Part shown: in pieces, positions 1 to 5,303 of the stretch | How the letters are laid out: each line of letters starts with the position of its first letter | Position numbering within the stretch: position 1 is the first letter of the stretch | Origin: Planctomycetota bacterium | GTDB taxonomy: Bacteria > Planctomycetota > Phycisphaerae > FEN-1346 > JAACEH01 | Length of the DNA stretch: 5,303 bases | Direction: 5' to 3' | NCBI GenBank assembly: GCA_016935955.1 | Contig: JAFGPY010000393.1 | Coordinates: 1-5,303, forward strand | The notes under the pieces: generated by a model | Database searches by the model: none | The model's input: the letters and a program-made list of their open reading frames with translations, nothing else | What the model was told of the DNA's origin: nothing | Position numbers and translations under genes: made by a program

Positions 1-1058
1 ATGATCGAATCGCACTCGAACGCCTCGACTTCCAGGAAGGTGAAAACTTTGTCGTTGGGGCCTTCGCGGTAGAGCTGGACCTGCGAGTGCTGGTCGGTGA
101 CGCCCAGGGCCTTAATCGGGGTGGGCCCGACGCACTTGCCGTCGCTCGGGCGGATTTTGCCCAGGCTCTCGGCATAAAGCTGGCGGAACCAGTCGGCCAG
201 GTCGCGAAGCTGCTGGCTGTAGGGCATCATCACGTGGATGTTCTTGCCGCGTTGGTCGTACAGGTAGTAGATCATCGCCATTAACGCGGCCGGGTTGGTC
301 ATCGGGTCGGGGTCGCTGACGGTCTTGTCCATGGCGGTGGCCCCGTCGAGCAGCGAGTCGATGTCGATGCCGCAGAACGCCGCCGACAGAAGACCCACCG
401 GCGACAGCACGCTGAATCGTCCCCCTACGCCATCCGGCACGACCAGCGAACGATACTCCTGATTGTCGACGATCTTGCGCATCGTCCCCTTGGACGAGTC
501 GGTGGTCACGATGATGTGATCCTCGCCCTCGGCCTCGTCGAGAGCTTCGATCAGCCGGTCGCGGACAATAAGAAACTGTGCCGAGGTCTCTGCCGTCTCG
601 CCTGATTTGCTGATCACGTTGACCAACGTGTTGGCCCAGCCGTCTTGGCCGACAAAGTGCATCACCGCCTCGAAGTGCACCGGGTCGACGTTGTCCATCA
701 CGAACAGACGAGGCCCGCGGCGCTCGGCCTTGGAGAGCAGGTTGTACGTCAGCGGGTTCAGCGCGCTTTGGAGAGCGATGTTGCCCAGCGCCGAACCGCC
801 GATGCCCAGCACAATCAAGTTCTCGATCGTGTCCCGGCGTTCGGCGACGATCTTCTTGATCTCGTCAACCTGGATCCGCTGGTGAGGCAGTTCGCGAAAG
901 CGGTGCTCGCCCTCGGCCCGCTCGGCGGCGATCTCCTTGAGAATGTCGGCCACCTTGGGGGCCAGGGCCTGCAAGTCGGCCTGGGTGAGCTTGTGCTCGC
1001 CAAGGCGTTCGTCCATCACATGCTTCGTGTCGAGTTTGAGCGTGGATTCGGTTGTCAT
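1..1058 (-). CDS. pgi: Glucose-6-phosphate isomerase (phosphoglucose isomerase), 3' end cut by window edge
   Basis: This cytosolic enzyme interconverts glucose 6-phosphate and fructose 6-phosphate in glycolysis and gluconeogenesis. The frame is open from the ATG at 1058 to the left edge, giving 352 residues. It begins MTTESTLKLDTKHVMDERLG. Family landmarks appear in order: IGGSALGN at residues 86-93; the sugar-phosphate loop SKSGETAET at 150-158; DGVGGRFSVLSPVG at 209-222, which fits the first PGI signature; YAESLGK at 295-301, whose Glu297 aligns with the catalytic glutamate; and TDQHSQ at 321-326, whose His324 aligns with the ring-opening histidine. Bacterial PGIs usually run about 450-550 residues, so the C-terminus, with the second signature and the catalytic lysine, lies outside the window. 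The start is supported by an ATGA overlap with the helicase stop and by AGGA eight bases upstream. Translation is probably coupled to the helicase. No frameshift or missing active-site residue is seen. The identification is firm; the ending is unknown. Confidence 0.95.
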   Translation of the reverse strand, partial: MTTESTLKLDTKHVMDERLGEHKLTQADLQALAPKVADILKEIAAERAEGEHRFRELPHQRIQVDEIKKIVAERRDTIENLIVLGIGGSALGNIALQSALNPLTYNLLSKAERRGPRLFVMDNVDPVHFEAVMHFVGQDGWANTLVNVISKSGETAETSAQFLIVRDRLIEALDEAEGEDHIIVTTDSSKGTMRKIVDNQEYRSLVVPDGVGGRFSVLSPVGLLSAAFCGIDIDSLLDGATAMDKTVSDPDPMTNPAALMAMIYYLYDQRGKNIHVMMPYSQQLRDLADWFRQLYAESLGKIRPSDGKCVGPTPIKALGVTDQHSQVQLYREGPNDKVFTFLEVEAFECDSI

Positions 1059-3238
1059 GAGTCCCATCCTGAATCGTCGTATTCAACCACCTGCAACTTG
1101 GCGGCCGCTTGTTCGAGAACAAAGGTTCGTTCGCTGCCGTCGTTCCTGAATCGGATGCCCGCGCATACTCCTTTGCCGGCCGGGCGGAGCCACAGGATCT
1201 GCCCCAGGCCGTAGTCTTCGTGCCGAACAAGCCGGCCGCACTGCCAGTCGGCGTACCTGGCCGCCATGGCCTCGGCGGCCTCCTCATCATAGCCGCGATT
1301 GTCTCCGGTGGCACGCTCGGAGGGAAGGGCCAGCCACTCGACCTGTTCGCGCGGCAGTTCGGTCAGGAAGACAGAGCGAGCGCTTCGACTTCCTCGGCCG
1401 CGAAGCATCCGGAACCGCGCAGAGGTCAGCGTCAACGACTGTCGGGCCCGCGTCATGCCCACAAAGCAGAGTCGCCGCTCTTCCTCCATGTCGGCTTCGC
1501 GGTCTTCGTGACGGCGATAGGGCAACATGCCGTCTTCGACTCCGATAATGAACACGCGGTCGAATTCGAGTCCCTTTGCCGCGTGCAGGGTCATCAACGT
1601 CACGGCCCCCATCTCGGGATCGACGGAGTCGACCTCGCTCATCAGGCTGACCTGTTGGAGCCAGTCGACCAGAGATCCGCCCTCGGGGTGATCGCGGTCG
1701 TATTCCGCGGCATCGGCGATGAGTTCGTCGGCATTCCGGGCGGCGTCGTCATCCTTGGCCTGGTTCCAGGATGCCCGCAGGCCGCTGTGCAGAATGGCGT
1801 GCCGGACGGCCGCGGTGACGTTCTCGTCGGCCGCGATTCTGACAATCTCGCCGATCAGCCCGACAAACCATGCGACGCGCTCCCCGGTGTGGGCGGAGAC
1901 CTTCAGCCCGCTCGGGTCGGTCAGAATCTCCAGTGGAGAAAGCCCGGCCTCGTCGGCCCTCTCGATGATCCGCTCGACCGTGGTGTCGCCGATTCCCCGC
2001 GTTGGCACGTTGATGATCCGCAGAAACGAGACCCGATCTTTGGGGTTGGCCGCCAGCCGCAGATAAGCGAGCGTGTCCTTCACTTCCTTGCGTTGGAAGA
2101 ACGAGACTCCGCGGGCGACCTGGTAGGGGATGTGGCGCTTCCGCAGGGCCTCCTCGATCAGTCGCGAGAGCGCGTTGATCCGGTAGAACACCGCGACGTC
2201 GGCGTACTTGCCGCCGTGATCGATGTGTTCGGCGATGGTCTCGGCGACCAGGGCGGCTTCCTGCTGTGCATCGTCGGCTTCGACCACGTGAACCGGCGGG
2301 CCGCTGCTGTTGTCGGTCCAGAGTTCCTTGTGTTTTCGCTTCTGGTTGTGGCGAATGACCGCGTCGGCGGCGGCCAGGATCTGCGGCGTCGAGCGGTAGT
2401 TCCTTTCCAGCCGGACGACCTTGGCTTTTGGGAAGTCCTCCTCGAACTCGAGGATGTTGTGGATGTTCGCACCCCGCCAGCCGTAGATGGACTGGTCGGG
2501 GTCACCGGTCACGCACAGGTTCTCGTGGTCCAGGGCCAGACCGCGGGCGATCAGGTACTGGGCGTGGTTGGTGTCCTGGTACTCGTCGACCAGCACGAAG
2601 CGGTAGCGATCCTGAAGCTGATCGCGAAGCTCGGCGTCGTCGCCCAGCAGGTAGGCCATCTTGAGCAGCAGGTCGTCGAAGTCAAGAGCATTCTGCTCGG
2701 CCAGGACCTTCTGGTAGGCTTCGTAGATCGGAATGATGGATCTGGCAGACCAGTCTTTGGCGTATGCTTCATATTCTTCGGGCAGGACCATGTCGTTCTT
2801 GGCTTGGCTGACCGCTTCGAGCATGTTGGCGGGCGAGTAGTTCTCGGCTGACTTGCCGCAACGCTCGATGGCCTGCTTCATGGCCGCCGTCTGGTCGGCC
2901 TGATCGAAGATGGAGAAGTTGGCGGCCAAGCTGGCCCGGTCGGCGTAGGTTCGCAGCAGCCGGGCGCACAGCGAGTGAAACGTGCAGCAGGTGACGCCCG
3001 GTTCGACAGCCAGGTGACGTATCCGCTCGGCCATTTCATTGGCCGCCTTGTTCGTGAAGGTCAGGGCCAGGATGTGCCGGGGCTCGGTGACAGTCCGGGC
3101 GAGGTAGGCGGTCCGGTGGGTGATGACCCGCGTCTTGCCGCTGCCCGGCCCGGCCAGCACCAGTAGCGGGCCATGCGCATGTACCACCGCCTCCTTCTGC
3201 GGTTCGGTGAGGCCTTCGAGCAGTTCTTCGACACCCAT
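1055..3238 (-). CDS. uvrD: UvrD/PcrA-family superfamily 1A DNA helicase
   Basis: This is an ATP-dependent 3'-5' DNA helicase of the UvrD/PcrA/Rep family, which acts in nucleotide excision repair, mismatch repair and clearing of stalled forks. From the ATG at 3238 it has 727 residues, a normal family length. Motifs appear in order: the Q motif LTEPQKEAV (about 10-18); Walker A GPGSGKT (30-36); motif Ia LALTFTNKAANEM (57-69); Ib TFHSLCARLL; the DEYQDTN Walker B box (218-224); motif III GDPDQSIYGWRG (245-256); motif IV ERNYRST (about 278-284); motif V TLHAAKGLEFDRVF (about 548-562); and motif VI RRLCFVGMTRAR (588-599). The last 63 residues (WQCGRLVRHEDYGLGQI onward) resemble the small Tudor-like domain that in PcrA/UvrD contacts RNA polymerase. 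This favours UvrD/PcrA over Rep. A TTG at 3253 would add five residues but lacks a ribosome site. The stop overlaps the pgi start. All catalytic motifs look intact. UvrD versus PcrA is only a naming choice here. Confidence 0.95.
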   Translation of the reverse strand: MGVEELLEGLTEPQKEAVVHAHGPLLVLAGPGSGKTRVITHRTAYLARTVTEPRHILALTFTNKAANEMAERIRHLAVEPGVTCCTFHSLCARLLRTYADRASLAANFSIFDQADQTAAMKQAIERCGKSAENYSPANMLEAVSQAKNDMVLPEEYEAYAKDWSARSIIPIYEAYQKVLAEQNALDFDDLLLKMAYLLGDDAELRDQLQDRYRFVLVDEYQDTNHAQYLIARGLALDHENLCVTGDPDQSIYGWRGANIHNILEFEEDFPKAKVVRLERNYRSTPQILAAADAVIRHNQKRKHKELWTDNSSGPPVHVVEADDAQQEAALVAETIAEHIDHGGKYADVAVFYRINALSRLIEEALRKRHIPYQVARGVSFFQRKEVKDTLAYLRLAANPKDRVSFLRIINVPTRGIGDTTVERIIERADEAGLSPLEILTDPSGLKVSAHTGERVAWFVGLIGEIVRIAADENVTAAVRHAILHSGLRASWNQAKDDDAARNADELIADAAEYDRDHPEGGSLVDWLQQVSLMSEVDSVDPEMGAVTLMTLHAAKGLEFDRVFIIGVEDGMLPYRRHEDREADMEEERRLCFVGMTRARQSLTLTSARFRMLRGRGSRSARSVFLTELPREQVEWLALPSERATGDNRGYDEEAAEAMAARYADWQCGRLVRHEDYGLGQILWLRPAGKGVCAGIRFRNDGSERTFVLEQAAAKLQVVEYDDSGWDS

Positions 3239-3243
3239 GGAAT

Positions 3244-3248
3244 CCCTC
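3244..3248 (-). promoter_or_regulatory. Ribosome binding site that fixes the helicase start
   Basis: On the minus strand GAGGG lies five bases before the ATG at 3238. The upstream in-frame TTG at 3253 has only AT-rich sequence (CTATAAAAC) before it and no purine-rich site. The site therefore favours the 727-residue product over a 732-residue one. Confidence 0.6.
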
Positions 3249-3256
3249 GACAACGT

Positions 3257-3262
3257 TTTATA
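3257..3262 (-). promoter_or_regulatory. Possible -10 box of the uvrD-pgi transcript
   Basis: TATAAA on the minus strand stands out in very GC-rich surroundings, about 19 bases before the helicase ATG. A transcript starting roughly seven bases downstream would carry the GAGGG site but not the TTG at 3253, which agrees with the ATG start. No good -35 hexamer is visible at the usual spacing, so this remains a weak call. Confidence 0.25.
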
Positions 3263-3324
3263 GCGGCCGCAGCGGGCAAAATCGAGTTGTCCGCGAGGTC
3301 GCGCGCGTTCTGGTTTTGCCTTGT

Positions 3325-3352
3325 TTCATCCTTCCGCCTTCATCCTTCATCC
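3325..3352. repeat. Heptamer tandem repeat, four units (TTCATCC type)
   Basis: The 28 bases are four consecutive seven-base units. Units one, three and four are exactly TTCATCC and unit two is TTCCGCC. On the other strand the unit reads GGATGAA. The array is in the spacer upstream of acpS, about 73 bases before its ATG. It resembles the short heptameric repeats found between genes in several bacterial groups. Its function is unknown. Confidence 0.8.
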
Positions 3353-3424
3353 TTGGCGTCGAGTGCTCCGCGTGCGTCATGGAGACACTTCCACTTGTAC
3401 GCCAGCCTTGTTACCCTATTGCCC

Positions 3425-3808
3425 ATGCGAATTATCGCCCAGGGCATCGACCTGATCGAGTGCCAGCGGATCCGCGACGTCTGGCAGCGCCACGGCGATC
3501 GGCTGACCGACCGACTGCTCACTCCGGCGGAGCTGGACTATGTGCGCGTCCACCGCGACCCGGTGCCGCGTCTGGCGGGGCGGTTCGCGGCCAAGGAGGC
3601 TATCCTCAAGGTCCTGGGCACCGGCTGGAAGGGCAAGATCGCCTGGCGCGACATGGAGATTCTCAACGACGCGGCCGGCCGGCCGTATGTGACCCTCTGC
3701 GACGAGTGCAGGCAGGTGGCCGAGTCGCTCGGCATCACGCGGATTCTCATCTCAATCACGCACACCGAGAACTTCGCCGCGGCGGTGGCGATCGGCGTTG
3801 CCGAATAG
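3425..3808 (+). CDS. acpS: Holo-[acyl-carrier-protein] synthase (4'-phosphopantetheinyl transferase)
   Basis: AcpS moves the 4'-phosphopantetheine arm from coenzyme A to the conserved serine of acyl carrier protein, which activates it for fatty acid synthesis. The product has 127 residues, a typical AcpS length. It starts MRIIAQGIDLIE, with the Mg-binding aspartate at Asp9. RFAAKEAILKVLGTGW (53-68) is the F-x-x-K-E-A-x-x-K motif with the metal-binding Glu58. The C-terminal SITHTENFAAAVAI (110-123) matches the S-I-S-H-x4-A-x-A block, with Thr in place of the usual second Ser. The frame stays open upstream of the ATG, but the family N-terminus begins at this methionine. No clear Shine-Dalgarno site precedes it, so initiation may be weak or unusual. 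The gene is alone on its strand, diverges from uvrD and converges with the membrane protein gene. Both flanks carry heptamer repeats. Confidence 0.93.
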   Translation: MRIIAQGIDLIECQRIRDVWQRHGDRLTDRLLTPAELDYVRVHRDPVPRLAGRFAAKEAILKVLGTGWKGKIAWRDMEILNDAAGRPYVTLCDECRQVAESLGITRILISITHTENFAAAVAIGVAE

Positions 3809-3809
3809 C

Positions 3810-3837
3810 AGTCAGCGTTCAGCAGTCAGCGATCAGC
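3810..3837. repeat. Heptamer tandem repeat, four units (NNTCAGC type)
   Basis: Starting one base after the acpS stop codon, four consecutive seven-base units read AGTCAGC, GTTCAGC, AGTCAGC and GATCAGC. The last five bases, TCAGC, are invariant and the first two vary. The unit count and total length equal those of the other heptamer array upstream of acpS, although the sequence differs. Its function is unknown. Confidence 0.8.
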
Positions 3838-3861
3838 CAGAAGCTCGGGAGTCTTGACGAG

Positions 3862-3882
3862 CCGGCAGGTTTATCCTGCCGG
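3862..3882. repeat. Perfect inverted repeat, 8-bp stem and 5-base loop
   Basis: The arms CCGGCAGG (3862-3869) and CCTGCCGG (3875-3882) are exact reverse complements around the loop TTTAT. A flanking G-T and A-T pair could lengthen the stem in RNA. It lies 53 bases beyond the acpS stop and could act as a transcript-end hairpin, but the following bases TTGCCACG are not a T tract. It shares a GGCAG/CTGCC core with the hairpin at 5243-5265. Confidence 0.6.
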
Positions 3883-3901
3883 TTGCCACGCCGCGAAAGA
3901 A

Positions 3902-3950
3902 CCACGGCGTATATCCAGCGAGCTACGGGTCCGAGACTCGCCGTGGCGAG
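3902..3950. repeat. Nested inverted repeats
   Basis: CCACGGCG at 3902-3909 pairs with CGCCGTGG at 3939-3946 across 29 bases. A smaller palindrome, CTCGC (3937-3941) with GCGAG (3946-3950) around CGTG, overlaps the right arm, so the two folds exclude each other. In such GC-rich sequence an 8-bp pair may be chance, but it is one of several in this spacer. Confidence 0.4.
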
Positions 3951-3999
3951 GTTTGTCCCCGTGGTCTTCTTGCTGGAGATGCCAACGAGCGGAGCGTCA

Positions 4000-5130
4000 T
4001 CATGCGCCCCGTCCGTCCTCTCGAGCCAGCCGATCGATATCTTCCCGCTTGACGGCTAGGAACGCGAACAGCAGTGGGGCCAGATACGGCAGGAAGGAAA
4101 CGGCGGCAGAGAGAGCTTCGAGCACGATCGTCAATGCGTCCCTGGGCGATCCTCCGGGCGTTAGGGGTGTGCCGATATCGGAAGCGATCCTAAAGACGCT
4201 GTGTCCCACCATCGCGAGAGCCACGACGCTGATCAGCATCCGCAGCATTCCAGGTCTTCGCCAGAGTAAGAACGCCGCTGCCAGGATGAAGGAACCTGTT
4301 AGGGCGTTCAGTACGCCCCGAACGTCGGTCAAGCTAAACAATTGGCTGTCCGGTGCCGCTGCGGAGAGCAGCTTGGGCACGAGCGAGAGCGCGAGCAGTT
4401 CAACTCCGTTGAAGGTCGGGAGTATCCCCAGTCCACACAGCAGCAGCGCGAACAACAGCAGCCAATCACGTCTGGGGTCAGAGAGTGTTCGCGACAGTTC
4501 AGGCGCGGCCTCACCGGCACGGCTCAAGGATTTCCGCCGCAGACCTGTTGCCAGGAAAACGGCAACAAGAGCAGTCTGCGCAGCCAAGCACACGAGTTCC
4601 AGACCAAAGATCACGAAGTAGATGACCTCGCTGGTGCCGAGAAGCCGGGAGGGAACACCTGACAATACCTGAAGGCATGAGAGGATGTACAAGGCTGTCG
4701 TGATGAAGATGACTATACAGCCTTTCCTTGCCCAGTCGCGTCGACGGCACAGACCGACGATGCAGACCGGGCCGAGCAGGCAAATCAACGCCGCATCGCA
4801 CAAACGCATGATGTTGACGGGCTGATGTAGAGGGTTGGCGGCGACACGAAATATGAGAAGCAGCTTCAGGTTCCAGCGAAACAGGGCTGGCAGCAGTCCC
4901 TCGATCTCCATAACCACGCAGGCCGCCAAGTACCACGCCATGAGCCGAGGCCATTGCGGCAGAAACGTCCCGGCAAAATCAGCCGGATCAAACGCCGTCC
5001 CGCATTCCGGGCAGCGGTTCTCGGGCAGGCCGCGGAGGGGGTAGCCGCACTTGAGGCAACGGGCGTCGGCGAGGAGGTCGTCGCGACGTGGGACGGGGGA
5101 GGCTGTTGCACTCTGACTGTCTGGTTCCAT
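4000..5130 (-). CDS. Multi-pass membrane protein with N-terminal four-cysteine zinc-ribbon-like module, function unknown
   Basis: The product has 376 residues. A polar N-terminus is followed by a CLKCGYPLRGLPENRCPECG block with cysteines at 25, 28, 40 and 43, spaced C-x2-C-x11-C-x2-C, which looks like a zinc ribbon and is followed by FDPADF. The rest is strongly hydrophobic. By eye there are about eight membrane segments, near residues 58-80, 108-128, 137-158, 168-195, 222-240, 273-290, 296-318 and 340-365, with Arg/Lys-rich loops between them (for example CRRRDWARKG and LRRKSLSRAG). The C-terminal tail KREDIDRLAREDGRGA is charged. There is no signal peptide before the cysteine module, so the module is probably cytoplasmic. 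I recognise the cysteine block from planctomycete membrane proteins but know no function and see no enzymatic motif. The ATG at 5130 follows a weak GAGAG four bases upstream. The gene is monocistronic in this window and converges with acpS. Confidence 0.8.
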   Translation of the reverse strand: MEPDSQSATASPVPRRDDLLADARCLKCGYPLRGLPENRCPECGTAFDPADFAGTFLPQWPRLMAWYLAACVVMEIEGLLPALFRWNLKLLLIFRVAANPLHQPVNIMRLCDAALICLLGPVCIVGLCRRRDWARKGCIVIFITTALYILSCLQVLSGVPSRLLGTSEVIYFVIFGLELVCLAAQTALVAVFLATGLRRKSLSRAGEAAPELSRTLSDPRRDWLLLFALLLCGLGILPTFNGVELLALSLVPKLLSAAAPDSQLFSLTDVRGVLNALTGSFILAAAFLLWRRPGMLRMLISVVALAMVGHSVFRIASDIGTPLTPGGSPRDALTIVLEALSAAVSFLPYLAPLLFAFLAVKREDIDRLAREDGRGA

Positions 5131-5167
5131 CCGTCTCTCGCGTTACATGGACGGTTGTCGAGTCGCT

Positions 5168-5197
5168 ATGGTAGACGCGTAGGGGATGATGCTGCAA
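5168..5197 (-). promoter_or_regulatory. Possible promoter of the membrane protein gene
   Basis: On the minus strand TTGCAG (5192-5197) and TACCAT (5168-5173) are separated by 18 bases, a plausible sigma-70 arrangement. Transcription would start near 5161, leaving about 30 bases of leader before the ATG at 5130. Each hexamer keeps the strongest consensus bases (TTG at -35, and TA with a final T at -10) but departs from consensus elsewhere, so this is tentative. Confidence 0.3.
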
Positions 5198-5242
5198 GAA
5201 GGAGGCTTGGGCGACGGGGTCCGTGACACTTCAGGCGGGTGC

Positions 5243-5265
5243 CACTGGCAGCTTGCCTGCCAGTG
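5243..5265. repeat. REP-like palindromic unit, complete copy
   Basis: The arms CACTGGCAG (5243-5251) and CTGCCAGTG (5257-5265) form a perfect 9-bp stem around the loop CTTGC. GGGTGC stands just before it. It lies upstream of the membrane protein gene, outside any credible coding sequence. A second, inverted copy follows at 5286. The pairing and the second copy point to a repeated palindrome family rather than a single terminator. Confidence 0.65.
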
Positions 5266-5285
5266 TCTTCAGCTTTTCAGGCCTG

Positions 5286-5303
5286 CACTGGCGGACAAGC
5301 CGC
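5286..5303. repeat. REP-like palindromic unit, inverted copy cut by window edge
   Basis: CACTGGCGG, loop ACAAG, then CCGC up to the window end. Compared with the reverse complement of the copy at 5243-5265, 15 of 18 bases agree. Two of the three changes are an A-T to G-C swap at paired stem positions and the third is in the loop. The missing right part is predicted to complete CCGCCAGTG. Confidence 0.55.

Larger units (their letters stand above)
3254..3424. other. Divergent spacer between uvrD and acpS
   Basis: Neither strand holds a credible gene here. The spacer must contain the promoters for both the leftward uvrD-pgi pair and the rightward acpS gene. It carries the TATAAA candidate near its left end and a four-unit heptamer repeat near its middle. 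I could not find a convincing sigma-70 promoter or a Shine-Dalgarno site for acpS. The TTGTAC and TATTGC hexamers at 3395 and 3417 are spaced acceptably but sit too close to the acpS ATG. Confidence 0.6.
3809..3999. other. Convergent spacer rich in inverted repeats
   Basis: This region separates the 3' ends of acpS and the membrane protein gene and holds no credible gene. It contains the NNTCAGC array, a perfect 8-bp hairpin at 3862-3882, an 8-bp inverted repeat pair at 3902-3909 and 3939-3946, and a short palindrome at 3937-3950. The hairpins may end or stabilise the two converging transcripts. None is followed by a clear T tract on either strand, so a standard intrinsic terminator is not shown. 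Confidence 0.55.
5131..5303. other. Non-coding region upstream of the membrane protein gene
   Basis: No credible gene is visible on either strand. The segment holds the tentative promoter for the leftward membrane protein gene and the two inverted palindromic units at its right end. Confidence 0.5.

Noticed and set aside
1109..2851. Long plus-strand open frame of 580 codons
   Set aside because: It lies fully antisense to the helicase, whose motifs are all intact. Long antisense frames are expected in GC-rich coding DNA, and the translation shows no recognisable family.
3325..3352. Heptamer array considered as a CRISPR fragment or direct-repeat operator
   Set aside because: The units are contiguous seven-base repeats with no spacers, and no cas gene or regulator is nearby.
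3395..3422. TTGTAC and TATTGC considered as the acpS promoter
   Set aside because: The 16-base spacing is acceptable, but the start point would fall inside the acpS coding sequence, downstream of its ATG.
3173..3424. Upstream extension of the acpS frame into the uvrD start region
   Set aside because: The frame is open by chance. The extra residues run through the divergent spacer and the heptamer array, and AcpS proteins begin near the methionine at 3425.
3316..4059. Plus-strand open frame of 247 codons overlapping acpS in another frame
   Set aside because: It is a shadow of acpS. It shows no family features and crosses the repeat-rich spacer into the antisense of the membrane protein gene.
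3854..4621. Plus-strand open frame of 255 codons
   Set aside because: It is mostly antisense to the membrane protein gene. The translation is rich in Ser and Arg with low-complexity character and has no domain.
5199..5303. AAGGAGG followed by TTG at 5207 and an open frame to the right edge on the plus strand
   Set aside because: The spacing between the purine run and the TTG is only one base, and the short frame runs straight through both palindromic units. The purine run is probably chance.

Overview
The window looks like a chromosomal segment of a GC-rich bacterium, most likely a member of the Planctomycetota. The main lineage clue is the minus-strand membrane protein, whose N-terminus carries the four-cysteine C-x2-C-G-Y-x-L-R-G-L / C-P-E-C-G module that I associate with planctomycete membrane proteins. 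Heptamer tandem repeats and palindromic repeats in the spacers fit that picture but do not prove it. The assignment is by motif recognition, not by a search.

Layout. Positions 1-1058 (minus) hold the first 352 codons of glucose-6-phosphate isomerase (pgi), which runs off the left edge. Positions 1055-3238 (minus) hold a complete UvrD/PcrA-type DNA helicase. The helicase lies upstream of pgi, and its stop codon overlaps the pgi start in an ATGA arrangement, so the two are probably co-transcribed. A 186-base spacer then separates this leftward pair from the rightward acpS gene (3425-3808), encoding holo-[acyl-carrier-protein] synthase. A 191-base convergent spacer full of inverted repeats follows. 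Positions 4000-5130 (minus) encode a multi-pass membrane protein with a putative zinc ribbon and unknown function. The last 173 bases hold no gene, but they contain one complete and one cut-off palindromic repeat in inverted orientation.

The genes are mostly housekeeping: a glycolytic isomerase, a repair/replication helicase and the enzyme that activates acyl carrier protein. They do not form one obvious pathway. I see no CRISPR array, tRNA, rRNA, transposase, toxin-antitoxin pair or defence cassette, and no convincing new multi-gene system. The most interesting signals are in the spacers. Two different four-unit heptamer arrays bracket acpS. At the right end, two inverted hairpin units differ by a compensatory base-pair change in the stem, which suggests a REP/BIME-like element family.
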